Part shown: positions 54,189 through 64,000 of the stretch, one piece after another
Layout: each line of letters starts with the position of its first letter
Numbering within the stretch: position 1 is the first letter of the stretch
Assembly: GCA_037044905.1 (NCBI GenBank)
Contig: JBAOKB010000179.1
Coordinates: 186,001-250,000 of the forward strand
DNA length: 64,000 nt
Reading direction: 5' to 3'
Source: Hortaea werneckii
Taxonomy: Eukaryota > Ascomycota > Dothideomycetes > Mycosphaerellales > Teratosphaeriaceae
Program-made: the position numbers and the translations under genes
The notes under the pieces: model-generated
The model's input: the letters and a program-made list of their open reading frames with translations, nothing else
The model's database searches: none
What the model was told of the DNA's origin: nothing

Positions 54189-55329
54189 GGTGGCTTGACC
54201 CTGTGTCGACACGGGGGTAGATGTGGATTGAGGAGTACGAGCGTGCGAAAATCGGAGTGTCTTAGCGCGTGAAAGGTACCAAGACCAGTGTGAGAGTGAG
54301 AAGGGAGCCGATCGAGGACCACATGACCAGACCCGACGTCACCGCCGTTGTGTTTGCAAACGAGGAAGGAGCTATCGATGTGGTATATCGGGCCCCCTTG
54401 TGGTATTCACTACATGAAGCCGGCCTGTAAGCCACCCCATTGAATGCCACAGTGACTGACAGATTAACCACAGTCTTGCAATCGTGCAGCGTGAGTACTC
54501 CCTTGACAGGACCATCTCGAGGAGGCACTCACTCCGTTTGATCAATCTGGGTATGATTGCGGCGGTGCCTCTGCTTATCAGATGTCAGATAGCCGGCCTG
54601 AGTACGTCTGAATTCCCAACTGCAGGTCCATTCACTACCTGATGTGGCAGCTATGATAACTACACAGGCCTTATGTCTTTCCCCATTAGACGAGCCGACT
54701 GGAAAGCAGGATGATCTGAAAAACGGCTTTCCGGCTTGAAGACCTCATGTGGCTCTTGAGCACCACTACAGCCTCAGCCGACAAATCCCCAACGTGCAGC
54801 AGAAGCACGACTGTTAGCTGGTATTGCCAACGCTTTGTTCTACAACTCAATGTGAATAAAGATAATATCGCTTTCGGGGCAGTGTGCTTCTTGGGTACCT
54901 TCTGAACGTGTTTCTGCAAACTTCCATCGCTCACCAGCGTCTACAATTGGAGACTCGCGAGCGTATGTCAAACGAGTCGCTTCTTCCCGCTTCCTATGAC
55001 GATATGCATTGTGCTCGGGAGGTTGATCATGCCTATCACATACATGAAAGCGAGTGACCCAATGTCGCCCCTATCTACCAGGGCACAAAGGCTTTGTCAC
55101 AAATCCGCAGATCGGGCCCGCAGTAACTAGCTACAGTGGACGTCGACTCGTGATCTGCTCTTATTTGGATCGTAAGACCAGTCACTGCTCGAACGCGATA
55201 TGAAAGTGAATGGGAATCCTTAAAGACATTTCCAAATTTGCGTTATATGCAGGACGACTTGCAATTGTGTATCAACGCTTCTGTACACGGGCGAATAACT
55301 ATCGGAAACCTTGTCGGAGACCTTGCAGT
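54189..55329. promoter_or_regulatory. Divergent intergenic region
   Basis: About 1.14 kb between the hypothetical gene and the CFEM receptor gene. A short minus-strand frame at 54262-54528 ends in a hydrophobic stretch but has no ATG start and is not called. Confidence 0.4.
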
Positions 55330-56922
55330 ATGAGACTCTTTTCATATTTTGCAGCATGGCTACCCGTGCTGGCAATAGTACCTGTGTTATGCCTCGAAAC
55401 CCCTGTAGGACCAGATCAGCAGTTGCTGCAACTCTCACAGGAGCTACCGACGTGTGCCGTGAGTAGAAGCACAGCAAAATGCTACTCAAGGAGCATAAGC
55501 TGATAGCAACCTAGGTGAACTGTCTCATGACACTGGTGCCGCAATCTGCCTGCCCAATGGATGATCTAAAATGCATTTGCAGCAATCAGGAGTTACAGTC
55601 ACGAGTACAGACCTGCCTGGCCTCTAGCTGTACAATCAGACAGATCCTTGGTATGCTGCTTCGTATCTTCGATCTTACCGTGTGGCTAACAAATTCTATA
55701 GCCGCAAAGAAACAACAGTCCATTCTGTGTGATACAAACATACGTGACGACGCTTCCTTGACGAGAAGAGCGACCTGGCCGCTTTTTGGCATAGCCGTCT
55801 TCTGTGTCATCTTTCGCTTTTTGGCCCGATCCAGTTTACTTGAAGGGCCCGGCTTCGGGTGGGATGACTGGACAATTCTAATCGGCTTGGGCTTACTGGT
55901 GGCAGCGAGCGGTCTCCTTGATCAGAGTAGGTATACAATACCTCCTAGAGTTGGAGAGCTGAGAGCTGATTCGCGATTAGTGACACGAATTGGCCTCGGG
56001 AAAGACACCTGGATGCTAGAACCGCAGCACATCACTGACGTCTTATACGTAGGTGAGCAAAGTCACACACGCAAAGAGCAATGCTGATGTCCCGCAGATG
56101 TTCTTCGTTCTGGAGTTCGTGTATATTGGGATCCTAGTCGTTACGAAGATATCCATACTGCTCCTCTACCTCCGAATCTTTCCATCGACCGTATCGACCT
56201 GGTTTCGGGTAACTATCTGGATCGTCATCGGACTTTGCTCAGCATACTGCCTGGCAATGTGGTTCAGCATTCTCTTCGAGTGTGATCCGATAGGCTATAA
56301 CTGGACTCGATGGGATGGCGAGCATGAAGGGAGTTGTATCAACGCTCGAGCACTCATCTATTCCAGCTCTACCATCAACATTGTGCTCGACCTGATGGTG
56401 TTCTTCTTACCATTCCCGAAGCTTATAAAGCTCGAAGTATCTGGTCGGAAAAAGGTTGGCATATGCTTGACATTCGTCCTAGGTCTGTTCGTCACAATTT
56501 GCTCGGCGGTACGACTGCAATATCTGGTGCGATGGGGAGACTCAAAGAACCCGACATGGGACTACAACCCCATAGCCATTTGGAGCGCTGTGGAAGGCGA
56601 TGTCTCCATCATTTGCTGCTGCCTCCCCGCAATGGCGGGCCCCATCAAGAAAGCACTGCAAAAGATGAGGCGTCGCAGATTCAACTACGTGGATTTCCCC
56701 GAGAGCACGCAATCATCTTATGGCATCGGAAAGGATGTCAAGCCGCACAATCAGCCTGCAGATGTGTCAAAGGCATTGACCATGCCAAGGAAGCTCCAGG
56801 TCTCAGCGGTGTACGGTGATGCTGTAGACTCACAGCAATTTCAGAAGGAAGAAAGGTGGCAAAGAAAGCTGCAAATGCCTTCCGATAGCTATCCACACGG
56901 TGTGTATACTGAGACATGGTAA
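55330..56922 (+). CDS. CFEM-domain PTH11-type G-protein-coupled receptor
   Basis: Five exons: 55330-55458, 55515-55650, 55702-55926, 55981-56048 and 56098-56922. Introns are 49-56 bp with GT..AG ends, giving 460 residues. A signal peptide (MRLFSYFAAWLPVLAIVPVLC) leads into a CFEM domain. Its eight cysteines are at about residues 42, 46, 56, 63, 65, 77, 82 and 98, with Asp60 in the DDLKCIC motif that binds haem in some family members. The PTH11-like membrane part follows, with GWDDWTILIGLGL, TKISILLLYLRIF and CINARALIYSSSTINIVLDL segments. The C-terminal tail of about 90 residues is cytosolic. In rice-blast fungus PTH11 senses surface cues; here the signal is unknown. Confidence 0.92.
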
Positions 56923-57559
56923 TGGGACGGCTGAGAATCTTTTTGGACCAATTCGAACAATGCATAGTAAAACTGAAATGAAAAAACACTACATTGAGTG
57001 TATCGGCATTTGAACTTCTCCTATTTTTTATCGTCCAAATCAAAGCAAGATAGTAGCAAGCTGTGCGCGATCTACTAGGAAACGTTCCGCCGCAAGATAG
57101 CTTTTAAGGTCAATATTCGCTTAGTACGCATCACAAGCCATTGACTTCCCAATGATTCGCACGAGCTAGCACGCAAGTCAGAAGGGGGTTTCCCCGGATT
57201 TATTTTCGATTCCGAGAGATTGATGCAGAAGGAAGGTGCGAGTTGCAGAAAAAGTGGGGCTTGGTCCGCTTAGCAACCAAAATATCGACTTCAGTGTTGA
57301 CCTCAATTCACACCCCAAGCAACCAAAAAGCGACTATCTGCCGGCATCCAAGTCCTTCACTCTTTCACACCTTGCTCCTTACCACATCGACCCATCAACC
57401 TAAACATTGCCCGCACCCCGCTCTCACGACCTATTGGAAGACAAAAGCACTCGCATGCGCTGACGTGCTCCGTCAGTGAAGCTTTCACTTCACGGCCGCT
57501 GGTTTTCCAGTCAACAGACCATCCACGCTCCATCACCGGCAGTCGCCATTGACGCGACC
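56923..57559. other. Intergenic region
   Basis: 637 bp between two + strand genes; promoter of the GW-rich gene. Nothing recognised. Confidence 0.45.
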
Positions 57560-60500
57560 ATGCCGAAGCTCAAGCAGCTGGTATGCTCTATTGAGCTGGG
57601 CCAGAGCCGAACGCCACTTCAAGAGTATGGCGCACGTTACAGCGACGGCGCTGTCGAAAGCTTCGTCGCTGTGCCAGACACCAAGATGCCGTTTTGCATC
57701 CGCCTCAAGTCTGAAGGCTACATCGCGCCTGGTCTCGCCGCCTTTGTCTTCATGGACGGGCAGTACCAGTGCAACCGCAACAAGCTCCAGCTCCGCATGC
57801 CAGACGACGGTGTGCCAGAGAGCGATTACGAAATCGACTTCTGCTTGAGACAGAAGGAGGAAAAGACTGCGAACGGAACCTTTGTGGGCCGTCAATGGTC
57901 GTTTGCTGAATTGAACACGAGTATGCAAAGCCATTGATTGGGCATACTTACAGATGCTAACATATTTCCAGCTAAGTCGGACAAGGCTGCAAATCTGAAT
58001 CCACAATTCTTGCACAACATCGGCACTATTGAAGTGGTCATTCTGCGCTGCAAGAGGGAAGGTGAAGATGTCCCCACCCCGGCGCTACAGGCTGGACTGA
58101 TCCCCCCTGTCCCTCCCAAAGCCCCTTCAGCGAAACCCACCGCCGGTCGGACTCATACGCCATCTGCAGCTCCAGCCGCAAAAGCAAAGCAGCCGACTCC
58201 GGCTCCAAGTGATGCGCTCGGTGGTCTATTTGGTCTCTTTGATGGCGCATGCGACGAGAAAGAGATCTCCCTCCCAGATGAGAAGCCCATCGACACACGT
58301 ATGGAGAGCGTCGACACCATTGGGGGTTTGGATGGTGCAGGTGATTTTCCGGCCCCTTATCAACATGTTGCGCTGCCACCAGTCGATGAGAATGGCCACG
58401 TAATGCCTCGCCCCCCTGATGGGTATACCTGGGACCCGATTGTTGGTAGATTTTTGCCGGTAAACGAAGTGGGTCATTATCAGTCAGAGCCCGAACCTGG
58501 TACGCTGTCTGAATGGGAACATGCTCTGAAAGTTCGCCGCGACGACCGTTCTGCAATTCACCGGCCAGGTAAGGCCGCTTCGCCGAGTTCGTTTTCCGTG
58601 CCAGTGGATGCAAATGTTGACCCGGCTCTAGGTAACACAAATGAGCGAGAGCAACTTGACGGCTATGGTGGACCAAACGTAAATATTTACCAAGGTTGGG
58701 GCTGGGATAATCGTGGGTACGATGACATGCAAGGCGATCATTACTTTGGTATGACCGGTGCAGACCGTGTGAACCAAAAGATGAAGATGCGCGAACAAGG
58801 CCATAATGTGTCCCTCTCACAGGCTCCGATCCAGAACGCCATGCCACAAGGGTACGGTCGTGTCGCCAACTCGATGCCGCAACAGTACGACGCTCCACAA
58901 TACGTCCCTCAGCAAGACGTTGCAAAACAGGCACACATGAACCCCGAAGGCCTAATTCAGTTTGGCCCTGTCGAGCTCCAACAGCACATTTTCGAGATGA
59001 AGTCTCGGTTGAATGAAACAGTCGATGAATCGAACAAGATCTTGGCCCGAATGCGTGCGGATCCTAGGAACGCTGGAGATCCAAGCCTGATGCAGAAGTT
59101 GCAGGCCCTACAAGAAGAATCAGCCTATCTGACGAAAACAATCGAGGTCCATGTGATGGGTCTGAACGACTGGGTCGAAAACGCATTCAAGAATCCTGAC
59201 GAAGAGGACTTGGAAATACTTCAAAAGCTGCGTCAAACGCAAGAGGATGCGCGCACCAAGGAAATACCTGCCGCTGTGCCGCCAATTCGTTATCCAACGC
59301 CGGTGGCTCATGGTTGGCAACAGACCGGCCAAGGCGAGGTTGGGAGGGCCACCACGAGAAAGACCCAAACCCTGATGGAGAATTCTGGTGGCCTTGCGAA
59401 CAAGCTGAATGAGCGTTACGCCAGAGTTGCAGCCCAGAACACCCGGCAAAACCATGCGAACGAAATTCGAGAAGCACAGCAGGATAGGGACAACCGGCCA
59501 AAAGCAATCGATTGGGCCTATGAGCAGCCTCATGGCACCGGCCGGACAGGCAATGGCAATGGGCACAGAACCTTGCCTCAGAAATCAGCGGCTGGTGGTA
59601 CTGGCTGGGCGGACGATGACAAAGGCCATCAGAGCTCGCCTCAGAAACCAGCGGCTGGTGGCACTGGCTGGGCAGACGATGACGCAGGCCATCAGAGCTC
59701 GCCTCAGAGAGCAGCAGTCGATACTTGGGGAGCTCCTCGCTCTCCGCAACAGTGGGGCGGAAACGAAAACACTGGCTCCAACGGAGCAAGCGGCCAGCAA
59801 CAGAACATCAACCGAGCGTGGAGCGGCAGTGCTTCTCATCGTGGTCGCCAGCAAGACAACGGCGGCTGGAGTCCAGCCGCGAGCCAGCAGAAGACATCAC
59901 ACAGCCACCGCGGGGGTAGTATTTACAAACCAACAAGTCCATCCGGAAAGGTCAACGATGCTGGGTGGGCCGATGGCGCAGTAGCGTCAGATCAAGGTCG
60001 TCGTGAAAAGACTCCGAGCATCTTCATTCAATCACCGTCTCCGGGGGCCCACGTCAAATCCTACTGGGCGGATTGGCGTCAAACAACCATGCCGCAAGAC
60101 TCTCCAGGCCATGGCATGAAGAAGCGTGAACTCGTCAGGGACCCGTGCGACTATCCTGCCGCCCCTGTGCCGACCGTGCCGGAGGGAAAGCTGAAAGACA
60201 TCAAGCATGGCGTCCAAGCTGGTAAGTTCTGTACGATAATCCATTTAAGCAACGAAAAGCTAATCTCAATCTCAGGGAAGGGTGCCAATTACTCACACCG
60301 TTGCCATCGCCCTGCCTATATGGACACCATGGCCGAGCCGTATGCGGTCTTCTCTTTCAAGTACCGCAGCAAGGAGGCGTTGGAAAGGATCCTCAAGCGT
60401 GATGTTTCTTCCGACGTCCAAGCAACGGTCAAGCAGGCAGAGGAGGAGAAGTTTCTGAATGTGCCGAAGCACAAGCTTGTCGAAGAGCTTATGAAGATGC

Positions 60501-61228
60501 GTCTGCCCGGAGACTCACCTTCTCCGAAAAAAGCCTTGACCGGCAGCGCAGCTTCAACCTGGGGCGGTGCGGCAGAAGCACGCGGCGCGGCAGGACAGGG
60601 CTGGGATAGCCAGTCAAATGGCGGAAAGCAGACGCATGCCGGTGGCTGGGGTGAGCAGAGTGCGCATGGTCGTGGACATTCTTCTTCCCAGAGCGTGCGC
60701 AGTGTTTCAAAAGGCTACGCTGCTAACGCTGGTTGGGACGAGCCTCAGTCCCAGCAAGCTGACAATGCAGCATGGGGTGGTAACACGGACGCCAAGGACA
60801 CATGGGGCGCGAACAGCGCTCGAGAGTCGAACAATCAAGCCGGATGGGCTAACGAGACCCCAGCTGCGGATGTTGGTTGGGACGGGGCCGCCTCGTCGAA
60901 GCCAATGCGGTACAAAGCACCAGTCGTTCATGACATTGATTCAGAAGGAGGAAGTATCGCCACCGGGTTCACGAACAAATCTGACAGGCTGAGGCCTCGA
61001 CTTTCTCCTCAGGATTCGGTCCCCGTCCACGACTTTGGTGGCTTCGCTGAGAAGCAAGACATGGTGCATCAGGATGGTCCACCCTATCCGACTGCTGGAA
61101 ATGCCACCAGCGCTGGTCAAGGCCTCCTTCCCTGGGGCAGACCGAATGTCTACGCTCCGTCGGAAAGTCCAATGAAGAAGTGGGAGAAAGGCGGCTGGGC
61201 AAGGAAGATGGTTCCAAATACTGAGTAA
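57560..61228 (+). CDS. Large GW/WG-rich protein with DUF7918-like N-terminal domain
   Basis: Exons 57560-57920, 57972-60221 and 60276-61228 (introns 51 and 54 bp, branches GCTAAC and GCTAAT) give 1187 residues. Residues about 1-150 resemble the fungal DUF7918 fold: SFVAVPDTKMPFCIRLKSEG, an AAFVFMDGQYQC strand and, after the intron, a TIEVVILRC strand. I am moderately sure of that family. A coiled coil lies near 470-540. The last 520 residues hold about 15 GW or WG dipeptides in Gly/Ser/Asn/Gln-rich disorder. They include two copies of a 21-residue unit (59576-59701). A more ordered block interrupts them around 860-930 (YAVFSFKYRSKEALERILKR), spanning intron 2. GW/WG repeats bind Argonaute in plant, animal and yeast silencing proteins; here that is a hypothesis. 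The C-terminus is GGWARKM-type. Confidence 0.82.
59576..59701 (+). repeat. Two tandem 63-bp repeat units in the GW-rich gene
   Basis: Copies 59576-59638 and 59639-59701, about 92% identical, each coding PQKxAAGGTGWADDD plus xGHQSS. A third, diverged start follows at 59702. The period is a multiple of three, so copy number can change without breaking the frame. Confidence 0.85.
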
Positions 61229-61732
61229 GCGACAGCAAGAAAGGCGAGTTGAGAGATTGAAAAGATTGGAAAAGACGGCTGTATGGATAGTCAGACTTGA
61301 GCAAGCAAAGCCACCGGCGGTAGGCAGGCACGAAGTAGTGTTATGCACAAGTATACATAGTGACTCTTCTCTCTACCACAATGGCGAAGTTTACCTAGGT
61401 ATGCAGTTCAAGGGACATACAGCTCTAGGTACACAAGTAGTCTGCCGTTCGGCAATAGATGTGTGCAATGCCGTACCAGGACTTTTGCGCTTACTCTCCC
61501 GCTCGGCCTTCACATGCCCAACCGAGGTAATGATGTAGTATCACGAGCGCAGAGCAGCTACGTGAGAGGTAGTGCGGCTCGCAGCAATGTAGGCTCTACA
61601 CTCTCTCCACAACAGAGCGTAATAAGCATCTAGAGGCCGAAGCAAGTCTGGCACTTATCCCAAACAGATGCGTATAGCGTGGAGATCTGCAGTCACCAAC
61701 TTCACCAGGCCAGAACTGGCTCGACAGCAACC
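61229..61732. other. Intergenic region
   Basis: 504 bp between the GW-rich gene and the peroxisomal gene, both on +. Nothing recognised. Confidence 0.45.
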
Positions 61733-62855
61733 ATGGACAACCTAAAGGCGTTGCAGGTGAGAGTGGCATGTGAAAGCAGCGCCTGTATTCCGACCTACTG
61801 ACAACGACCCGCAGGAATCAATAGAGAAGAACATCATCCTCAACCCCAAGTACCACGACCCGCTCGTGCTCGTCAAAGCCATCCGCAATGGCCTCGTCTA
61901 CGGCTCCAAAGTCCGCTTCCCGCACGCGCTGGTCATGATCTTCCTGTTCCGGTCTGGCACTGTGCAGGAGAAGATCAAGCTCATCTACAAAGCCACTCGG
62001 CAGCACGCCACGAACCTCGCCAAGTTCGCGTTGCTGTACAAGAGCAGTATGCTGGCGCTGAAGGGCGTCAACGGCGGCAAAGAGCAGAGCGTGCATAGTT
62101 TCATGGCGGGCCTGTTTGGCAGCTATTGGGTCTTTGGCCATGGCAAGGCGGGCACAAGCAGCGTGAACCAGCAGATCTGCATCTACGTCTTTGCCCGCGT
62201 GGTCCTCGCTTTTGCCAAGCTGGCTGTGCAGCCGCCGGGAGACAACAGCTTGGTCGGCAGCCGCTACGGCGGACACGGCGGGAAGGGACTACTGGGGCTG
62301 AACGAAGAGCAGCTACAGAGAGTCCGACAGAACTCGTGGCCCGTATTCGCAAGTCTGAGCTGGGCGTGCGTGATGTGGCTGTTCAGATGGTACCCGGAGA
62401 CGCTGCAGCCCAGCTTACGGAGCAGCATGCAATACATGTACGTGGCCTTCCAACTCGCTCTCCCCTTGTTGATTGCATTGTTCGCAGGCTTGCCAGCATG
62501 TACTACTGACGCAGGGGCTGACGATCCGTTTTTCCCTCTCCTAGATACGGCAACGCAGACACATGGGATGGAGCCAAGAATTTCCTCTGGCACAACAAGT
62601 GATTTTGACACCCTGCATAGCGAAGGCGCTTTTCTCGTTTTTGGGATGTTTTTCCCGGCTTGTACATATTGCATTGCGGCCTTTCTGTTATTTGCACGAT
62701 CAGACGACATCTGCTCTTTCTATACGTGTTCTAAAGAAGGCGCTGACCGCGCTGAAAACAGTTTTGCCAATTCTGAGCACTGGTACAGCTTTGATACTTT
62801 CATCCATCAGTACAACTATCCGGCTATGCCAGGAGCGCCAGCCAAAATGGATTGA
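61733..62855 (+). CDS. Peroxisomal membrane protein 4 (PXMP4/Pmp24, Tim17 family)
   Basis: Exons 61733-61756, 61815-62437 and 62762-62855 give 246 residues. Exon 1 codes only MDNLKALQ; intron 1 is 58 bp. The second intron, 324 bp, is proposed because it joins SSMQYI to FANSEHWYSFDTFI, the usual end of fungal PXMP4. Its donor is GTACGT and its branch CTGAC. The intron has no in-frame stop, so the unspliced frame reads through, adding 108 residues with hydrophobic stretches. The core has NPKYHDPLVLVKAIRNGLVYGSKV-type family sequence (split here), RFPHALVM and FLFRSGTVQEKI. PXMP4 is a peroxisomal membrane protein of uncertain function. Confidence 0.85.
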
Positions 62856-63170
62856 AGCGAACCTAGATCACGGCAGGCTTGCGAGTTCGACCATCGTCTG
62901 AGAGCAGGCAAGGACTTGAAGCACACTTGGCGTTCTAGAGAGCCTTATCCACGATTGCATGATATACCATAGAAACAAAGTCAACATACCGAGGGCTGTG
63001 AAACATTTGCGTAAAGTATGACTTCGCGCACTCTATGTCCAACATCTACACAAAACGAGGGGAAAACAGAACCCGGGTCTGATCTTTCGACCCTACCCAT
63101 TGCACTTCTGACGCGGCCCAAACAAAGACATATCATCGTAGACTCATAAGCCATACCTATCCATTGATAA
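62856..63170. other. Convergent 3' intergenic region
   Basis: 315 bp between the PXMP4 stop and the stop of the C2H2 gene. Nothing recognised. Confidence 0.45.
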
Positions 63171-64000
63171 TCACTTCCACTCAGCCCCCTTTGAGAGACT
63201 GCCCAATCCCCATTCGTGATCACTGACGTGCTCTGCGTCTACATCCGCGCCCTCGTCGATTCGTTGCCGCTTGTTTGGTTTTCGCACCTGGCTTCTCGAC
63301 GACGGCGGGGTAAATCCGACTACACTCCCATCTGTGGAGACTGGCGACGCATTAGGAATCCCAGCGTCTTCCAGATCGAAATCCGAGTCCAAGTCATCCT
63401 TAACCTCGTTCGAGCCGTTCCCTTTTCGGCGATCAGGCTTGGAGATATCGCCTTTGCGCCTATTGGCTTGGACGCAAATCCAGTCGTCGACGTGTTTATT
63501 CTCTTTGTCGTAGTGGTCGCCGACGTGGCGGAAGCGATCCTCCCAAGCATTCGGGGCCTCCTTTACAGGAGCGATGAGTCGGTCGCAGAACCCACACCAG
63601 TAATAGTGGTGGGCCTCACGGCCAATGTGCATGTGTTCCGTCTTCAGAGTCACCAACCTTTGCAGCGGGTTACCCTTCCGCGACGCTTCCGATTGCAAAG
63701 CCCTTGTGTGTTGTGCGATGAGGTGCTTCCGCATCGCGTCATCACTTTGGAAGAGACTGCCACATTTGTGGTTGCCTTCGACGATCATGTCACAGCGCCA
63801 CTGGTCGATGAGAAAGTGTTGTGAGTTCTCATGTCGTTTCCAGTCATTGCGGCTGCCGAATCGCTTCCAGCAGTCGGCAAAGGTGCATCCGTAAGGACGG
63901 GAATGGCGCTTTCTATGTTTCCTGGAAGACTGGTGAGCCGGAGAGCACTGGAAGGACGTTCAATGAAGCGTACCGAAGATCGCACTCGCGCTTCTTGCGT
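63171..64000 (-). CDS. C2H2 zinc-finger protein (5' end outside window)
   Basis: Partial: exon 64000-63974 continues beyond the right edge; intron 63922-63973 (52 bp); last exon 63921-63171. The junction gives RKKRECDLRKHRKRH, then RPYGCTFADCWKRFGSRNDW with KRHENSQHF, a canonical pair of fingers. A third finger-like unit (C-x5-...MRKHLIAQH) and a CGFC...RHVGDHY unit follow. The C-terminus is basic (KPNKRQR), likely nuclear. The layout matches a broad family of Pezizomycotina C2H2 proteins often carried in several paralogues. Probable DNA-binding regulator; target unknown. Confidence 0.88.

Noticed and set aside
54262..54528. 88-codon minus-strand frame with a hydrophobic end
   Set aside because: No ATG start; the hydrophobic stretch alone is not enough to call a gene.

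Overview
The window is nuclear DNA of a filamentous ascomycete (Pezizomycotina). The best guess for class is Dothideomycetes, inferred from overall flavour only. The support is: short introns (mostly 49-83 bp) with GT..AG ends and CTRAC-like branch sites; a CFEM/PTH11-type receptor and a fungal-rhodopsin-domain membrane protein; HAP2/NF-YA; a Pezizomycotina-type F-box protein; and an intron-bearing nuclear tRNA-Arg(ACG). I see no operons, no CRISPR array, no transposase and no reverse transcriptase. The gene order looks like ordinary chromosome with a few accessory-looking loci.

Layout, left to right. 1-4441 (-): a large F-box protein with zinc-finger-like motifs, cut by the left edge. 5379-8049 (+): actin-binding protein Abp1. 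9674-9758 (-): tRNA-Arg with intron. 10160-11191 (-): coiled-coil protein with one C-terminal membrane segment. 11648-12352 (+): acetolactate decarboxylase. 13323-14159 (-): Impact/UPF0029 protein. 14523-16214 (+): catabolic-type acetolactate synthase. 16684-17826 (-): pirin. 18939-19304 (-): Cgr1. 19836-20837 (+): mitochondrial ornithine carrier. 21460-22302 (+): unknown. 22679-24412 (-): TAF7. 25542-26696 (+): ankyrin protein. 27113-28000 (+): TAF3-like histone-fold protein. 28339-28569 (-): possible small membrane protein. 29016-30380 (-): rhodopsin-domain protein. 32024-33879 (+): APC-family permease. 36503-38875 (+): RFAP-repeat protein. 40574-41544 (-): isochorismatase-like hydrolase. 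42722-45233 (+): dynamin Dnm1. 45702-46522 (+): secreted PEBP. 47049-47799 (-): mitoribosomal mL54. 48404-49408 (-): HAP2. 52494-54188 (-): unknown. 55330-56922 (+): CFEM-PTH11 receptor. 57560-61228 (+): large GW/WG-rich protein. 61733-62855 (+): peroxisomal membrane protein 4. 63171-64000 (-): C2H2 zinc-finger protein, cut by the right edge.

Most genes are housekeeping and unrelated to each other. The exception is the pair acetolactate synthase plus acetolactate decarboxylase. Together they make acetoin from two pyruvates; both are intronless and they are separated by only one gene. Two TFIID subunits (TAF7 and a TAF3-like protein) lie within 3 kb of each other. The most novel-looking locus is the 1187-residue protein at 57560-61228, which carries about 15 GW/WG dipeptides in its C-terminal half, the kind of signature seen in Argonaute-binding proteins.

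Several gene models here had to be spliced by eye. Reading frames alone hide three in-frame introns (in Dnm1, the rhodopsin-domain protein and the peroxisomal protein), plus a short last exon in the PEBP and Abp1 genes. All start codons were moved to the first plausible ATG; several of the longest open frames begin at GTG or TTG and were shortened.
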